Origin: Dioscorea cayenensis subsp. rotundata
Lineage: Eukaryota; Streptophyta; Magnoliopsida; Dioscoreales; Dioscoreaceae
Assembly: GCF_009730915.1 (NCBI RefSeq)
Contig: NC_052488.1
Span: forward strand, 22,500,305-22,564,304
Direction of reading: 5' to 3'
DNA length: 64,000 nt
Under the pieces are notes generated by a model, which was not told the origin of the DNA, made no database searches, and saw nothing but the letters and a program-made list of their open reading frames with translations. This document shows, in pieces, positions 36,147 through 48,839 of the stretch (positions are counted from its first letter, which is position 1; the number at the start of each line of letters is the position of its first letter). Both the position numbers and the translations under genes were made by a program.

Positions 36147-37057
36147 GAAAAGCGAGACAAATGGGGAAAAATCAAAGAAAAACGAGGAAAAAGGAAAGAA
36201 ATCGAGGGTTGGTGATGGCCCAGCGTAAACGCTTCGAGTACACGCAAAAGCAGAGAAAGCTCCGGACTAACTAAAACACTGCCTCTGTTGCTTAAATCTA
36301 AAGTTTTGGCATCTAATTATTATTCCAGATTCGAAGAATAAATTTAAAATAAATTAAAAATGCATATAATTCAGAAATATATATATATATATATATATTC
36401 GCCTTGGATAATTAGAAACTTAAATTTGGCAAGGTTTTGAGAGATATTTAAATTTTAAGACATAAAAAAGAGATTATTTATTTATTTATTTATTTTTAGG
36501 GATGAATGGCGGGAAATCCGGAAAAAAGAGTGCCACGTGGATTCGGTTGTTAGACGGAGTTTGGTGATAGCGTTAGGAGCAGTGTTACAAGGTTAGAAAC
36601 TTCGATGTATTTTTTGTAATATAAAATTTTCATCTTCTACTTTTTGATTACCTGTTTTCATATTATAATTTTATAGATTATTTAATCAATTTCACTAACT
36701 TGTGCACCAGAAATAGAATGAACCATAATTCAATGACACTGGTTAACTTACAAACAGATCGGTAAAAGTAAAATCCATTCTATACTGTGAAACCTTTAAG
36801 ACAATATCTATGAACCAGCACACAGAATTGAACAACACGGTAAAAAGGTAGGCACTGAACGCACACACCTCCAAACTATTGCAATTTGATGAGACAGTAG
36901 AATAATGTGCTGCTCTTGATTTTTCAGATTCTTTGAAAGAGTTGAAACAGCAGAAACTGAAGATCAAAACAGGCAATTCATTCAACTTCTATTTTGTAAT
37001 GCCCGACGTGGTTTCGTACAATGGCAAGACTGATGATACACATGGCAATTGTATGTT
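36147..37057. other. UXS 5' flank and CUE-gene 3' flank
   Basis: Holds a TA microsatellite at about 36379-36399 and a TTTA run at about 36477-36496. The sequence near 36740-37057 is probably the 3' UTR of the CUE-domain gene. No other gene seen. Confidence 0.5.
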
Positions 37058-39235
37058 TTAGAATACATCCGGGTGGAAACGACCGGGAATGGAACTGGAC
37101 TCTTGTGCTCTCTGAAGATGAATCCTCAATGTGTAATTATTACGCTGCACCGAAAACAAAACGATTATTTTTCCCCAATATATCACACTGAGCTACACAA
37201 AATGATGAAACTTTACAAATAGCACAACTGCTCAGAGAATTAGCATAAGAGAGTGGAGGTGATGATCTAATGTAGGTTGTATAATTCTCTATGCATTTTG
37301 GAGTGTTAAATTCACAACTGCTTCTACTACATGGGCAAATATGATTAAGAAATAGTAGAATTAGATAGATGACAGTGTATAATGCTTTATACCTCCAATG
37401 CCTGGACTTGCTCATGGTATTTGCTAAGGACATGCTTCAAGTGTTGCATTTCTTTCAGCTTCTCGTCTTGCTCCAAGCTACGTTCATGTTGAATTGCTAC
37501 AGCTTTCTTCAAAATCTGGTTGTCTCTCAACAAGCTCTGAAGTTGCTCTTTAAGGGAAGTGACTTCTTGCTGCTCAACATAATAGAGAGGTGAACTTCTG
37601 TTAAGCTGACCAGTTTGTAATAATACAATTTCATTGAAGGATAGTCAGACGTAAAGAAAATATACCTCATAAGAAGACACAGAATTGGTGATAACACTTT
37701 TTTCAAAAGCTTCCAACATCTGAGTAGCACGGGAACGAACATCATTCCAATCTGATGCATTCATCATTTCATGTACAAAAACATCCACCCATGACGAAGC
37801 ATTTTGAGGGTCAAAGTTCAAGTTGCAGTGGTTAACTTCTTCAACCTTTGTATCAGACATAGGAGTTATTTTATTCCCTGCAAATGTTCAATAGATAAAG
37901 GTCTAAAAGTTGAAATTGTGTATGAGTTCACAAATTGAATTATTTCCATCCCCACCTTACTCAGGAAAGAGATGCCTGTAGGATTCAGGGTTAAAGGCAT
38001 TTTCTACCTGCAACGACATGGCCATCTGAAGTGAGATCTTGATCCAGGCTAACTGTTTCTTTTATTGAAGTTTCACCACCAACACAAAGAGCGTGAAGAC
38101 TCTTGATGGCATCATCCATTCTGTGGCCATGAGAATTTAGAGTAGTTTCCACAACCTGATAAAACACTACATCAGTAAAAGTTTAAGTAAAAGGAGCAAG
38201 AGAGCTAATAAAAAGACTAGTTTTGTGATTATGCAAATGTTAACCAATGTAGCCAACTAATAAACAATTTATTAACTCACACATATTCACAAACAAGCTT
38301 ATTCTGCTTATTCTGCATGGCCAATGTTACCATGAAGATATAAGGATCTAAGTCCTTCATACACGGAACGCTAGCAAGAAACGATACCTCGAGTAACTTG
38401 AGAATGTCTAAATTTTGTTAGCTAAACCAGGATGAAAAGATTGCTTAAAACTCTTCTTAATCTCAATAACCAGGATAATTCTTCTATATGGTTATAACTC
38501 CAACATGATTAATTTATTTCTGAATCTAAAATTCCCCTGATACCATAAATAATTAAAAAAAAAAAAACCTCTGGTCTGACTGATTTCATCCAAGTAAATT
38601 CATATAGAGCTGGAATTAATTATTCAAAGCTAGAAAACTAAAATTTAGACAAGATAGTTCCAAATGAGACACCATCAACTTCCAAAAAGACAAAGAACCA
38701 ACAAAAAAACATCAGACATTTCAGTTGGTTAAGTTATAGTTATTAACTGATTTCAAGTGCACAGTCCTTACGCATTGTATAAGTGAAATCTCAAACATTC
38801 ACATCCATCCTCAAATTGAAAAGCGTTCTATGAATCACTCATAATCAATCCCAAATTACTTGCAAAGAAAACGATCTAATTATTCAATTATACAAGCAAA
38901 CAAAGACGAACATTTCTAGATGTCCAAAGTTGACTCTTTGCTCAAAAAACCAAAACTTTAGTGGATCATTAGCATCTGTATATAAAATTCTCTAGTTAAA
39001 GAATTAAACCTTCAAACAAAGAAAGAAAAGAAAAGAAAAAGGTAACCTCACGGTCCAAGGAAGGGAACATGCGAAGGAGAATGGATAGCTTATCGTCAGA
39101 CCCAAACCCAAGATCGGGAGAGTGAACTGGGGATTCATAAAGCGAGCAGCGAGACCTCTTGGACGGCGGCGCCGACGAAGGGGATCCAAAGATTTCCTCG
39201 AACCCTAGGCGCTTACCGCAGACGCCGGCAGACAT
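37058..39235 (-). CDS. CUE-domain protein with C-terminal coiled coil
   Basis: Five coding exons, 5' to 3': 39235-39047, 38155-38008, 37877-37666, 37569-37393 and 37144-37058; phases close to 270 aa. The start is MSAGVCGKRLGFEE. A CUE-like ubiquitin-binding helix bundle covers about residues 48-85 (LLRMFPSLDREVVETTL, then DDAIKSLHAL), with the MFP motif typical of CUE domains. Residues 185-245 form a coiled coil (KEQLQSLLRDNQILKKA, HERSLEQDEKLKEMQ). The protein ends SSSIPGRFHPDVF. It matches the plant proteins annotated as ubiquitin system component Cue (Arabidopsis At5g32440 type), whose function is unknown to me. Confidence 0.87.
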
Positions 39236-40632
39236 GGCAACGGAGACCAACGTTCAGATCGAAGAACAAACCTGATTAGCCTCCTCCCCAACTCCAAAAC
39301 CTCTCAGAGAAATGGATCGATCGTCTGGTAGAGACGCTGTTCGTCGAGTTCTTCACGGCTCTGGATGTCTTTGTGGGCAAAACCCTCGGTTTTGATCCAA
39401 ATCGAAGGACGTTTTATATCGAAAGGTTGTTTGGGTGCGTCCTTTTCACTCGTCGATGTGAAAACAGAGCACGTGGAACGTATGGACATAAACCAGCCGG
39501 GCTGACGGGCTCATCAACCAATAACTAGGCCCTGGCCCACATTGTATGAGTTTTTGTTTTTTTCTTTAATTAGAATAAAAATTGGGTAATTTTTATTTTA
39601 TAACAAATAAAAATGGGTAATTGTTTTTTTATTATAGATAGACACTTCAAAAGTTTTTTTTTTAACTAAATAAATGAGTCCCGCATTGGCATGAAGATGA
39701 TATTTGAAACTGTCAATTTCAATCATTATTAAAATTATTTATATATTTTTGTTTTGAGTTATTATTTTAAGATGAGAAAAATTAAATTCAAAAATTCAAT
39801 ATACACAATTATAAAAAACTATATGTTTCTCCAGTCCCATGTGAGGTCTTTTATTTCTCATTTGTCTATGTTAAAAAATTAATTGTGTTGGCTCAAGAGA
39901 TTGTGAAGAAGTAATCTTAGTTGAGAGTTACGATGTGATAAGGAGGTTGTTCGGAAATATTTAGTGGATGAATAATCTCTATTGGTGCAAGAATTTGATT
40001 GGGATGAAGAGAAACCAGGTCATCATCATCTGTGATGGGCTTAATAGGGGTAAGTGAGGAACAAAAAAGATTATATTAGATCAAAAATAGTAAAATACTA
40101 CCAAAGAGGCTCTTTCTAATGTAACCGTTCAGTTCAAGCACCACAATGTTGATCTCTGGCATGCTTGTATGAGACAAATTCCATCTTCAAGAGTGAAGGC
40201 ACTATACCAATTTGATCCAAAATTAAATTACGAAATAGACCCTCATTGTGAAACTTGTCATTTACTTGTGTTTGTTTCCATGTATCTTTTCATTATTTAT
40301 CTAATAGACATAATAGGCACCCCTTTTAGAGGATTCAATATAATTTTTTTACAGTAGTTTTATCCCTTCATATTGTAGGGCAGGGGATTTTTTAAAAGAT
40401 CTGAAAGCTACCGTAATTGGTACTCCTCTATACATATTTGTCCTTTTAATAATTTTTTAAATGAGAAACATTTATCACCAATTAGTAAAAAAGAAAATAT
40501 ATGTTTTTTACCCTTTATCCTCTATTTTGGTTTTTGTTATTTCTTTTTTTATTTTAATGAAATAATGGTTTCTCCACCTTTATTTAAAAAAAAAAACTCC
40601 TCCAAGTCAATTCTTCTAAATATGTAAGATTG
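39236..40632. other. CUE-gene 5' flank and AT-rich spacer
   Basis: The first 250 bp hold the promoter and leader. Beyond 39550 the DNA is AT-rich. At about 40540-40605 the sequence TGGTTTCTCCACCTTTATTT followed by 11 A resembles the LINE tails elsewhere in the window and may be a decayed LINE 3' end; 5' sequence was not recognisable. Confidence 0.45.
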
Positions 40633-41050
40633 GTAAAATTTTTGTGAGTTCTAAACTGTCTTTATTTCAATCTGAGCACTAAATGTTAATTTGTACCAAA
40701 ATGAGCATTGTGTTTTGATTTCATTTCACCAATAGGGTAATTGGGGCTTTCCAATGAGTTTCTAGTGTCGTGGATGGCAAATATCTGATGTGGTATCCTC
40801 CACACAAGCGAGTAACATGGACCATGGACATCCAAGTAGACATTTTGGCATGCATGTTACTATAAATTCTTAAGAAACCCCCAATTACCTTGTTAGTAAA
40901 ATAAAATCAAAATTTAGTGCTCATTTTAGTACAAATTGAAAGTTTGTTGGTGAAATAAAATCAAAATTCAGTGCTCATTTTAGTACAAATTGAAAGTTAA
41001 TGCTTAAATTAAAATTAGGGCAAAGTTGAGTAATTACTGAAAAAATTTAC
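40633..41050. mobile_element. MITE-like element with long terminal inverted repeats
   Basis: The left arm 40633-40751 is an imperfect reverse complement of the right arm 40874-41050. Matching blocks include TTTGTACCAAAATGAGCA against the complement of TGCTCATTTTAGTACAAA, and GGTAATTGGGG against CCCCAATTACC. The right arm has an extra 54-bp tandem unit (from about 40896 and 40950). TAAGATT on both sides (40625-40631 and 41057-41063) may be a target duplication. No coding capacity. Confidence 0.65.
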
Positions 41051-41097
41051 TCTACATAAGATTATCATAAGTGGTATTACCTAAAATTTTACCTTTT

Positions 41098-41101
<4 letters not shown>

Positions 41102-41156
<55 letters not shown>
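41102..41156. repeat. (TA)n microsatellite
   Basis: About 27 uninterrupted TA units just downstream of the FUSC gene 3' end. Confidence 0.98.
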
Positions 41157-41157
<1 letters not shown>

Positions 41158-41230
41158 CGCCAGAAAAAGGTTACAGAGTACGTTTAGCCATAGAATTTAA
41201 TATTTATAGCGCAAAAGTTCGGTAGAAATC

Positions 41231-43567
41231 TTATGAAAAGTCTTTATGCCTGCCAGGGTTCTCCAATTGAAGAAGTTCAAGCAACCCTTTCTTCAATTCC
41301 TTTGACTCTCTCTGCAACCCTTCCAAGCAAAAACCAATGGCACCTAAGCTTAGAAACACTTGGCCCTTCACCACCCCATCCACATCACCATCAAGCTTCT
41401 CCATGGCTTCTCTTCCATGTTGAATAAAACTGGCAACAACCTTATCAAACTCTAATGAACCAACTCCACTTCCCATTTCCAAATCACTTGGATCATTTTC
41501 CTGTTTTTCTACAGAAAAGCACTTCAGTGAATCACTAATCAAGTTTCTCAAACTCTCTACATCTTCATTAATGGCTTCCAAGCTCTCATGAGACTCTTGA
41601 GCAAGGATTTTCATGGCAGGGACAAGGAAATGGAGAAGGTCAACCATTTTAGACAAAGAGTTTTGGAGTTTATTATAACAAGAAACAGGGAATGGCAAGA
41701 ACCAAAAGTTTGGCTCTCCTTCAGCCTCTGCAATGTCTTTTCTCAGCTTATTCACTTGCTCTCTCAGCTTCTTCTCCTTATTCTGCTTCATAGAATCATG
41801 AAGAGTTTGAAGGCTTAAAGACAGTTGTATCCTTGCCATGGTTGAAGCTCTTCTTGGTTGCAAGAGAAGCTCAACAATGGTGGAGCACAAGAGACCGATG
41901 AAGATTTCGGTGAGCCGAACGACAGCGAAAGCCGAAGGAGAACCATACTTTCTTCTTCCCAGAATCACCATTGCAGAGATGATGGCTGCAATTGCACCTG
42001 GTTGTCCATACATTCTACTTTTATGGAGAAAGCTTGTGAAGACTATGAATGGAAGTAGGAGTAAGAATCTAACTTGCATGAGATCCTCACTGATGGTTGA
42101 TCCTATAAGAACTCCATAAACAGAACCCAGAGCAGCTCCTTGTATTCTAATGTTTGCTAACTTGAATGTAGCTTCTCTCCATGGTGTTATAGTTATGGCT
42201 ACAGTGAGTGCACACCAGAAGCCATATTCTCTATTGAAGAGAACTCCAAAAAGAGCTGAAAGGCCTAACGTGATAGAACACTTCAATGCTGTTAGTATTC
42301 TTTCTATGTTTATCATGCTCATAATCCACTTGTTATTTCTTTCCTTTTGGGATTCTTCGCTTGATGAATTCTCACTGTCCATTAGTAGTCCATCATGGAG
42401 TACTTTCATGCAGAACAAGAAGAAGAACAGTGGAAGATTCTCTAGATTCAGTGGGATATGATGCAAGGATTCAAGTGTTTTATTCACCATTCCCTTTTCA
42501 GTCATGAAGTTGTACTGTTTGACAATGAGACATGTTTGGTCTCCTAGGATAAGGACATTGCCTCTCAGTGGTTGCTGATTCAAGACTTCACTTGGAACTG
42601 AAGCCATGGAAGTTAGTGCAGCCTCCATTCCTTTTAAGGCCATCTCAATACTTTCCATACCATTGCTTGATATATCTCCCGCGTGAAGGAACATTGACAG
42701 TGGCCTCTCCCACTGTACATTTACCTATTATTAATAAAAGGAAAAAAAAAGAATATATAGTCTTTAAAACTTACAAACAATAACAATATAATTAATAATT
42801 AATTACTCACCTGCTTGAGCTTTATACTTTGCAGTAGCTTAGCACTAACAGTTCTCAAAGATGAAATAGGTGTAATAGCAGTTGTTTGAGAGCTATCAGA
42901 AGAAAAGAAAGAGCTCACAAGAAGTCTCAACCTCTCTAAAACAATGTCAGTGTATAACCAGCTCTTCTCCTTCACCTATTATAATATAACAAAACAAATA
43001 TAATTAATCCTGGTTTCATGTATCTCATATAAGACAAAACTCAAGTGGATAAATTACTTCATAGTAAGCGAAACGAGGATATGGTAAGATTATTGCAATG
43101 ACAGCGGCAGCAGCTCCGACTGCAGTACTCACTGCCACGTTCACGGGGCCGCCATGCTTGTGCGAAGCTAGATGCACCAGTACTGTCTGACCGAGTGCTA
43201 CACGCACCGTGATCAAGCTCATAGATTCCGGCAATGCAACTATAAATGAGCTAAGTGCCAAGGCAATGGATTTTATACCAATGGATGCATGCTCATCGAT
43301 GAAGAACAAAGTGAGGAATGCTAGCAATGTGCTAAGTGTGATTCCATAAAGAGCTTGCACAACTCTGTGCAGTGTGTCACCCAATGTGGCTTCTCCGATG
43401 ATGAGTATCACCGTGACGTAGGAGAATGCCGGGAAGTTCAGGTGCAGGCGCAGGGCATCAGGGCCATAAATAGTGACATAGCCGACAAGAGCGCATGCAA
43501 AAGCTGTTCGGAGAGCAGAACCAAGGCGAGAACGCCAAACTGAGTAAGTAATAGTAGTAATAGCCAT
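41231..43567 (-). CDS. FUSC-family membrane protein (fusaric acid resistance / aromatic acid exporter-like)
   Basis: Three coding exons: 43567-43058, 42975-42811 and 42724-41231, all phase 0, giving 722 aa. Two hydrophobic blocks are visible: residues about 12-165 (FACALVGYVTIYGP, YVTVILIIGEATLGDT, AVGAAAAVIAIILPYPRF) and about 375-520 (LGLSALFGVLFNREYGFW, ALTVAITITPWREATF, GAIAAIISAMVILGRR). The second carries the FUSC-type signature near FWCALTVAI. Between and after them are soluble helical regions. Plant members are often labelled p-hydroxybenzoic acid efflux pump subunit by similarity to bacterial AaeB; plant substrates are not established. A TATA box lies at 43611-43620. Length is a little below the Arabidopsis homologues I recall (about 770-790 aa). 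Confidence 0.92.
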
Positions 43568-44128
43568 TGATGAATAGCTTGGAGATGTTCAGCTGGAGGT
43601 TTATATAAAATTAAGACAGGTAATGGTTGGTGGTGGCCATTGGTTCATGGCCACTTTGACGCAATATGAGCAAGAGCACAGTTGAATTGTTTGCATGACT
43701 GGTACGTTCAATAAAAAAATATATGACGATTTGGGAGATGGATTGGTGGAGTTCCTTTTGGACATCCACTGATGATTAGTGTGACGTGGTGAACATGGTG
43801 ATCTTTATAGGCTAAGAAGAGTCAATGGTTGGCTCTCCAGGACATCCAAGTAACTAATTCAACAGTGTTTAATGAATTGATGCATTACTTTAGAAGGTGG
43901 TGAATACCTGACAAGTGTTTAGTGGGAGTAGCACTTGAATGTCAGACAAAGTTGATGAACAATATGTCATGATGCTGGCCTACATTGGAGAAGGATTTCT
44001 CTGCATGCTCCTCACTTCTCTGGTCTATATAATTCATAAATATTGCGTATACGAAAACAAGGAGAAAAGCATCCATTTAACAAACGATCAGAGGTAACTA
44101 TTTGCGGAAGTTACATGTTGTTAAACTT
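43568..44128. other. FUSC gene promoter region
   Basis: TTTTATATAA on the minus strand at 43620-43611 is a good TATA box, about 45-50 bp before the ATG. Repeated CATTGG/CCATGG-like stretches occur near 43625-43650. No gene seen. Confidence 0.5.
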
Positions 44129-46750
44129 TTAATTATTAAAAGAGTATGAACGAGAGCTCACTCGGTCATCGGTTTCTCCATTATTTTGCTTGTAGAAGTG
44201 TCTGGACTTTGCAATCTGGCTCAATCTCTGAGCCATTTGACGCCTTGCTCCAAAATGGTACACTTTATGAGATGTACTACTCTGGCCATCATAACATGCA
44301 TTACTCCTCAACTCCGTGTCATCTTTTACATCCATTACATTTGTGGATGCAATCCTTTTATCATTTCTATTTAAAAAGAAAAAAATAAGAAAAAAGAATA
44401 TCATCAAAGTAATCGATCTGATCAACAGAAACATATATGTTCAAGAATTTTGATCAAATATTTACCTTTGTAAAGAAGAGTAACAACAAGAGCTCTACCT
44501 AAGAGTTTTACACTGTATTTGACATCTTACAGTATTTTCTTATGTGATTTTCCTAAATAATTCTCTCAGAACACAGATTATGAGATTATGAGCAAAGGCA
44601 TTACAAAAAGCATATTGTGTGTGAAATAATGTTTATTGCCAAAGTGGAGAGTGTTAGGTTGTCGAGCACATATATGGTACTACGGTAGCATAAAAATAAC
44701 AGAACACGGGAACACATGGTGCAGAATGTGTGGCCTAGAGCGAAGCAGCATGATATTGAGCAAAATTCCAAGGAATATCAAATGAAAGATAATTTAGAAA
44801 TATAGGGAGAATGTTTACAGCTAATATTCTCAAGTCTCAAAATAGTATATCAGCGCTATAATCATTCAATCTAAAGGACAATTCTCACTTTAAACATAAC
44901 AATGGTTTTGATTGAAAATGAAAAAAAAAGTGTTTATTATGTTTGATCTTCTTAATCTAAATATGTCATGTTGATATTATAAACTATTGACCAAGAACAG
45001 ACATATGTCTTTATAAACAATCCAGTGTAAATCAAAGTTTTTATTCTAAATAGATTTTGAGGCCGATCAAGTTTGGAACATTAACAACCCTAAGAAAACT
45101 TGTGAACAACTACATCCTAAAGATGATCATTCAATCATGTTATATTAACAGCATTGATGACATTACGCAGAAATTTGAACATGGTATATTTAGTCCCAAT
45201 TTAATGAAGTGTTGCCTTCTGAAGAAGCTCATTCTCTTCAGAACATAGTAAGCAGATTAAGGCAGTCAGATATTTCTAATTTTTAACTCACAAAAGTTTA
45301 AATACCAAATATATCATTAAAATAATATAATGAATTTTTCCCCAACACATAATCCATTCACAATGTCATATAAAATTAAACCATAGGATCCTAATGTCTA
45401 ATGACACACACCATCAATATGAAACCAGAATGAAACATAAATTACAACCTAAGGCGGAAAAATCAGTGAGAGCAAGCAAAGATGATGAGTTTATGAGACA
45501 TTTCATTTTATATGGTTGCAAAAAACAGGAAAATAATAGTTCATAGAAACTGCAGACAACATTTTTCCAACAAGAAAAGAAAAAAAAAAAGAAACTGCAG
45601 GCAACAGTAGCCAGTTGCATAAATTGCAAAGAAGAATAAAAAAATACAAAATTCTAGCTATCAAACAGCCATATTATTTCAGCAAAATGGTAAAGAGAGA
45701 AGCTCACAAAATAAAAAAATTTAAAAATTAATACAAGAAAAAAAGGGGGAAAAAAGAGATGGAGGGCAACAGCTGTTGAATGAGAGCAACAGCTGGAGAG
45801 ATTTAACTTGTTGCAACCACCAATAGAAATAATAAATAATTAAATAACAAAGAGTCGAGGAAAGGAGATTGAATCACGGAAAGAAGAAAGGGCTTTATTT
45901 TATTTTTTGAATTTTTTGCACCCACATTATTTACTTCATTGTAATTTTAGAGATCTCTTATTTGTTTTTTAATAAAAATACCTCTCATGATCTATTTACA
46001 TTACACATAACTCCTTTTGCAGTCACCATCCCTTACTTTTACAGCAATATATTGCTCATCCTTGTGTAAAAGACTTGAAAAATAAAAATAAAAATAAAAA
46101 TAATTCTCAAACCACATGAATCTCTTAAATCTACCATATTAATTAGTGACCTCTAACCTAAGAAATCGAGTAGTGTTTTTATCAAACACTGATAAATGAT
46201 GTCTAAAATCAGTAACACATGAGAAAAATTTTGAATTTTTTATCAGAATAAATAAATGCAGACAATCTACTCTGGCACAGACATGCCTTTTAATTACAAG
46301 TCTCATCATTTTTATTGAATTAAACTCAAATGTAGGTCATTTCAATCAATCTATCTCCAAATTCATCTACAAAACCTGAAAAACCAATTACTATTGACTA
46401 CTGAACTAAATCAACAGCCCCCAACATCACTCACACCATTGCATTAGTAGAGAGAGCAGAGCCCATGGCTGGCTTGCATTTTACAGTTACCAAAGGGTAG
46501 AAGAAATATATAATCAAAGATCTGAAAGTGAGAAAAATGCAAAATTTAACAGTCAACTAAATCTTCTCCATTTTCATTCTAGAGCTCGTTTTACTATGCA
46601 TTCAACATCAATGATGTTCTGATAAACCAAAAACTAGCACACATTCTTGAGTTTGCAAAACCTAGGACAAGAATTTGGATGAAAAGATCTAGGGTTTCTT
46701 CTCATTACCTCTTGGACGCCAAAGCCGCTGAATCCCTCACTGCCTCTCAT
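44129..46750 (-). CDS. Unrecognised small gene, incomplete model
   Basis: A coding-like terminal exon runs from about 44386 to a TAA at 44129. It reads an 85-aa polar, basic tail (SHKVYHFGARRQMAQRLSQ, then IAKSRHFYKQNNGETDDRVS) after a good acceptor in a T-rich tract. A possible first exon is 46750-46709 (MRGSEGFSGFGVQE, donor GAG/GTAATG), under a promoter with two TGGGCY (site II) motifs at about 46815-46850. A 33-bp candidate exon at 44494-44462 has both splice sites but does not give the phase needed by the last exon, so at least one junction is wrong or an exon is missing. I do not recognise the family. Alternatively the two ends belong to different transcripts. Confidence 0.35.
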
Positions 46751-47402
46751 CTCTCTCCCTCCTCTCCCGCGAGAATAGAATTCGCGATCTATGGTTTCTC
46801 AATCATGAGCTCTATTCTAACGTACATGGGCTTTGGACTTGGCCCAATATCTCGCTAATGGATCACATATTTATTATTTAATAATAATAATAATAAATGA
46901 ATAATGAATTTATTATTTTAAAAAAAAACTAAAATAAATCCTAAGAATAGTAATACTTAAGCTTACAAATCAAAGATGGAAGATTCAAATTCATGTGACT
47001 CGTCCACAATTTAAAAATAAAATAAAAATAAAATAAAAAGGTGAGGTTTCAGTTTGACGACGCAATTTGAATTTAAATTCAATCCAACCATCAACGAGAA
47101 ACACTCCATCATTTATTAGTCACTCACAGAAAGGTAAATAAATAAATAAATAAATAAAGAAAGAAAGAAAGCGATCTCATGATGATCCAACTTGCAATAA
47201 TATCTCGTCTCACATTTTAGTACATTACTCGGATATCCATTGACAGCATACTATTCTTATCCCATAACAATACAATACAAATACACTCTCGTTAACTACT
47301 ATAATACTACATACACACAAGAAGGTAAAAAAGTTTTGTCTTTTTTTAAAAAAATTTAAAAAGAGAGAGAGAGAGAAAAGAAAAACAACTCAAGCACGCA
47401 GA
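46751..47402. other. Promoter of the unrecognised gene and CASP-like 3' flank
   Basis: TGGGCC-type motifs near 46815-46850 suit a housekeeping promoter on the minus strand. An AAT run lies at 46879-46896 and an AAAT/AAAG run at about 47132-47170. No gene seen. Confidence 0.45.
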
Positions 47403-48073
47403 CTAGAGATGAAAGCGAGAGCCGGTGATGAGAAAGCAAGCAAGGCGGAAGCCGGAAATCAGAGCGGCGAGAGCGAGAAAGGCGAAACCAACGAAGCCCA
47501 AGGCGACGGCAATGATGGCTTGCACGCAGAGTGAGTTCTCGGCGTCGCAGGTACGACCGCTTTTCAGCCCACGGATTGCCTCCACGCCAGCTGCTCCGGC
47601 GGCCAGTACCATATACCCGAAAACCTAAACCGATAATCGAATCTGAGAATCTGAAATCTAATCGGCGAGAAATAGTAAGATTAGATTGAAAAAAAAAGTA
47701 CCTGATCGTGGCCGAAGTCGAACCAGAGCTGAAGTGGTTCGGGGAGGAGGGTGGAGGAGCGGAGGATTTCCCAGATGGAGGAGCCCATCTCGAAGAGAGA
47801 GTAGAGAGCGGAGATGGCGTTAGCGGCGAAGACGAAGCGGAAGGAAGGGAAGTGGAGCCAGGATGGGGAGCCAGTGGAGCGGGAGGAGTTGGTGGACATA
47901 AAGATGGCGGAGGCGAGGGAGAAGCAGAAGGAAGCAAAGCGAAGGATTAGGACGAGAGTGTTCAGCCGCCGGAGCTTCTGGGCGGAGACGGTGGACTGGA
48001 AGTGGTGGTGGTGGTGGTGGTGGTGGTGAGGGCTAGGGACGGGGAGATTGCCATTACGGAGAGGGGAGGGCAT
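47403..48073 (-). CDS. CASPL4: CASP-like protein, subfamily 4
   Basis: Two coding exons, 48073-47702 and 47624-47403, phase 0, 197 aa. Four membrane segments are visible: near 38-58 ([19 protein letters not shown]-like), 76-95, 125-140 ([14 protein letters not shown]) and 165-188 ([19 protein letters not shown]). Conserved phrases are [34 protein letters not shown] and the final [16 protein letters not shown], which fit CASPL4 proteins. CASP-like proteins (UPF0497/DUF588) form membrane scaffolds at the plasma membrane. The cytosolic N-tail has nine His in a row (residues 16-24), coded by a trinucleotide repeat. Confidence 0.94.
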
Positions 48074-48839
48074 GGTGAGAAAGATGGAATCATGAGAAAA
48101 AGGAAGAAGTCTCTAAAAGAAGAAGAAGAAGAAGAAGAAGAAGAAGAAGGGTTTGGGTTTTGGGATCACGAGAAGGATGAGCTTTGGAGGCTTGCTTTGT
48201 TTGGAAAGCATGGTAAAGGTGTGAGCATAAACAAAGAGGTGTGCTGGGTGGGGTTGGGTTCGGAGTTTAGGTTCAAACTTGAAAAAACTAGTGAGGACTG
48301 TGAGGGCCCCACAGGCAACACTGTCTTGTATATATATATATATATATATATTATAACAATCATATGCTGCATGAGGGTCTTGAAAATGTAGAGCTGGATG
48401 GAAATTATGATGCTAATCAGTGACTGGAAGTAAGCATTAAAGTCAAAGAAATAATAAAATAAAGAGCTTGAATGAGTGAGTTGAGCATGCACCCATTCAG
48501 ACTGGGATTATATATATGTATCAACAAGTTAATTCATCCATCAGTCGGCAGACACGGAACAAACACACCCCCATGGATCATTACCAATGTATGAACACTT
48601 ACCAAACCCAAAATAACAAACAAACTGGTAATTTTTATGGAGAATCCACAACAGGGAGAAGGAGAGGGATATGATTTTGGTAGGTTACAAAGGCTGGGTG
48701 AGGGACCGAGGGTGGGTAGCTAGCATTGGAGGAGCAGCAACCTAGGCTTTGTCTTTCCCAGATCTGTGATTTGGGTAAGCATCAGAGCTGAACCAGACAT
48801 TAGAGCAGATAATGGACAGTCTTGCAATTTTTCAGATTC
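48074..48839. other. CASP-like promoter, microsatellites and UBC 3' flank
   Basis: An AGA repeat at 48118-48149 lies in the CASP-like leader and a TA repeat at 48330-48350 upstream of it. The part near 48700-48839 should be the 3' UTR of the E2 gene. Confidence 0.55.

Noticed and set aside
40010-40605. LINE 3' segment before the MITE
   Set aside because: Only the last 65 bp resemble the other LINE tails; no ORF2 motif could be read, so it is mentioned but not annotated as an element.
44462-44494. 33-bp exon of the unrecognised gene
   Set aside because: Splice sites look fine, but the joined frame stops at once in the following exon, so it was not put in the model.
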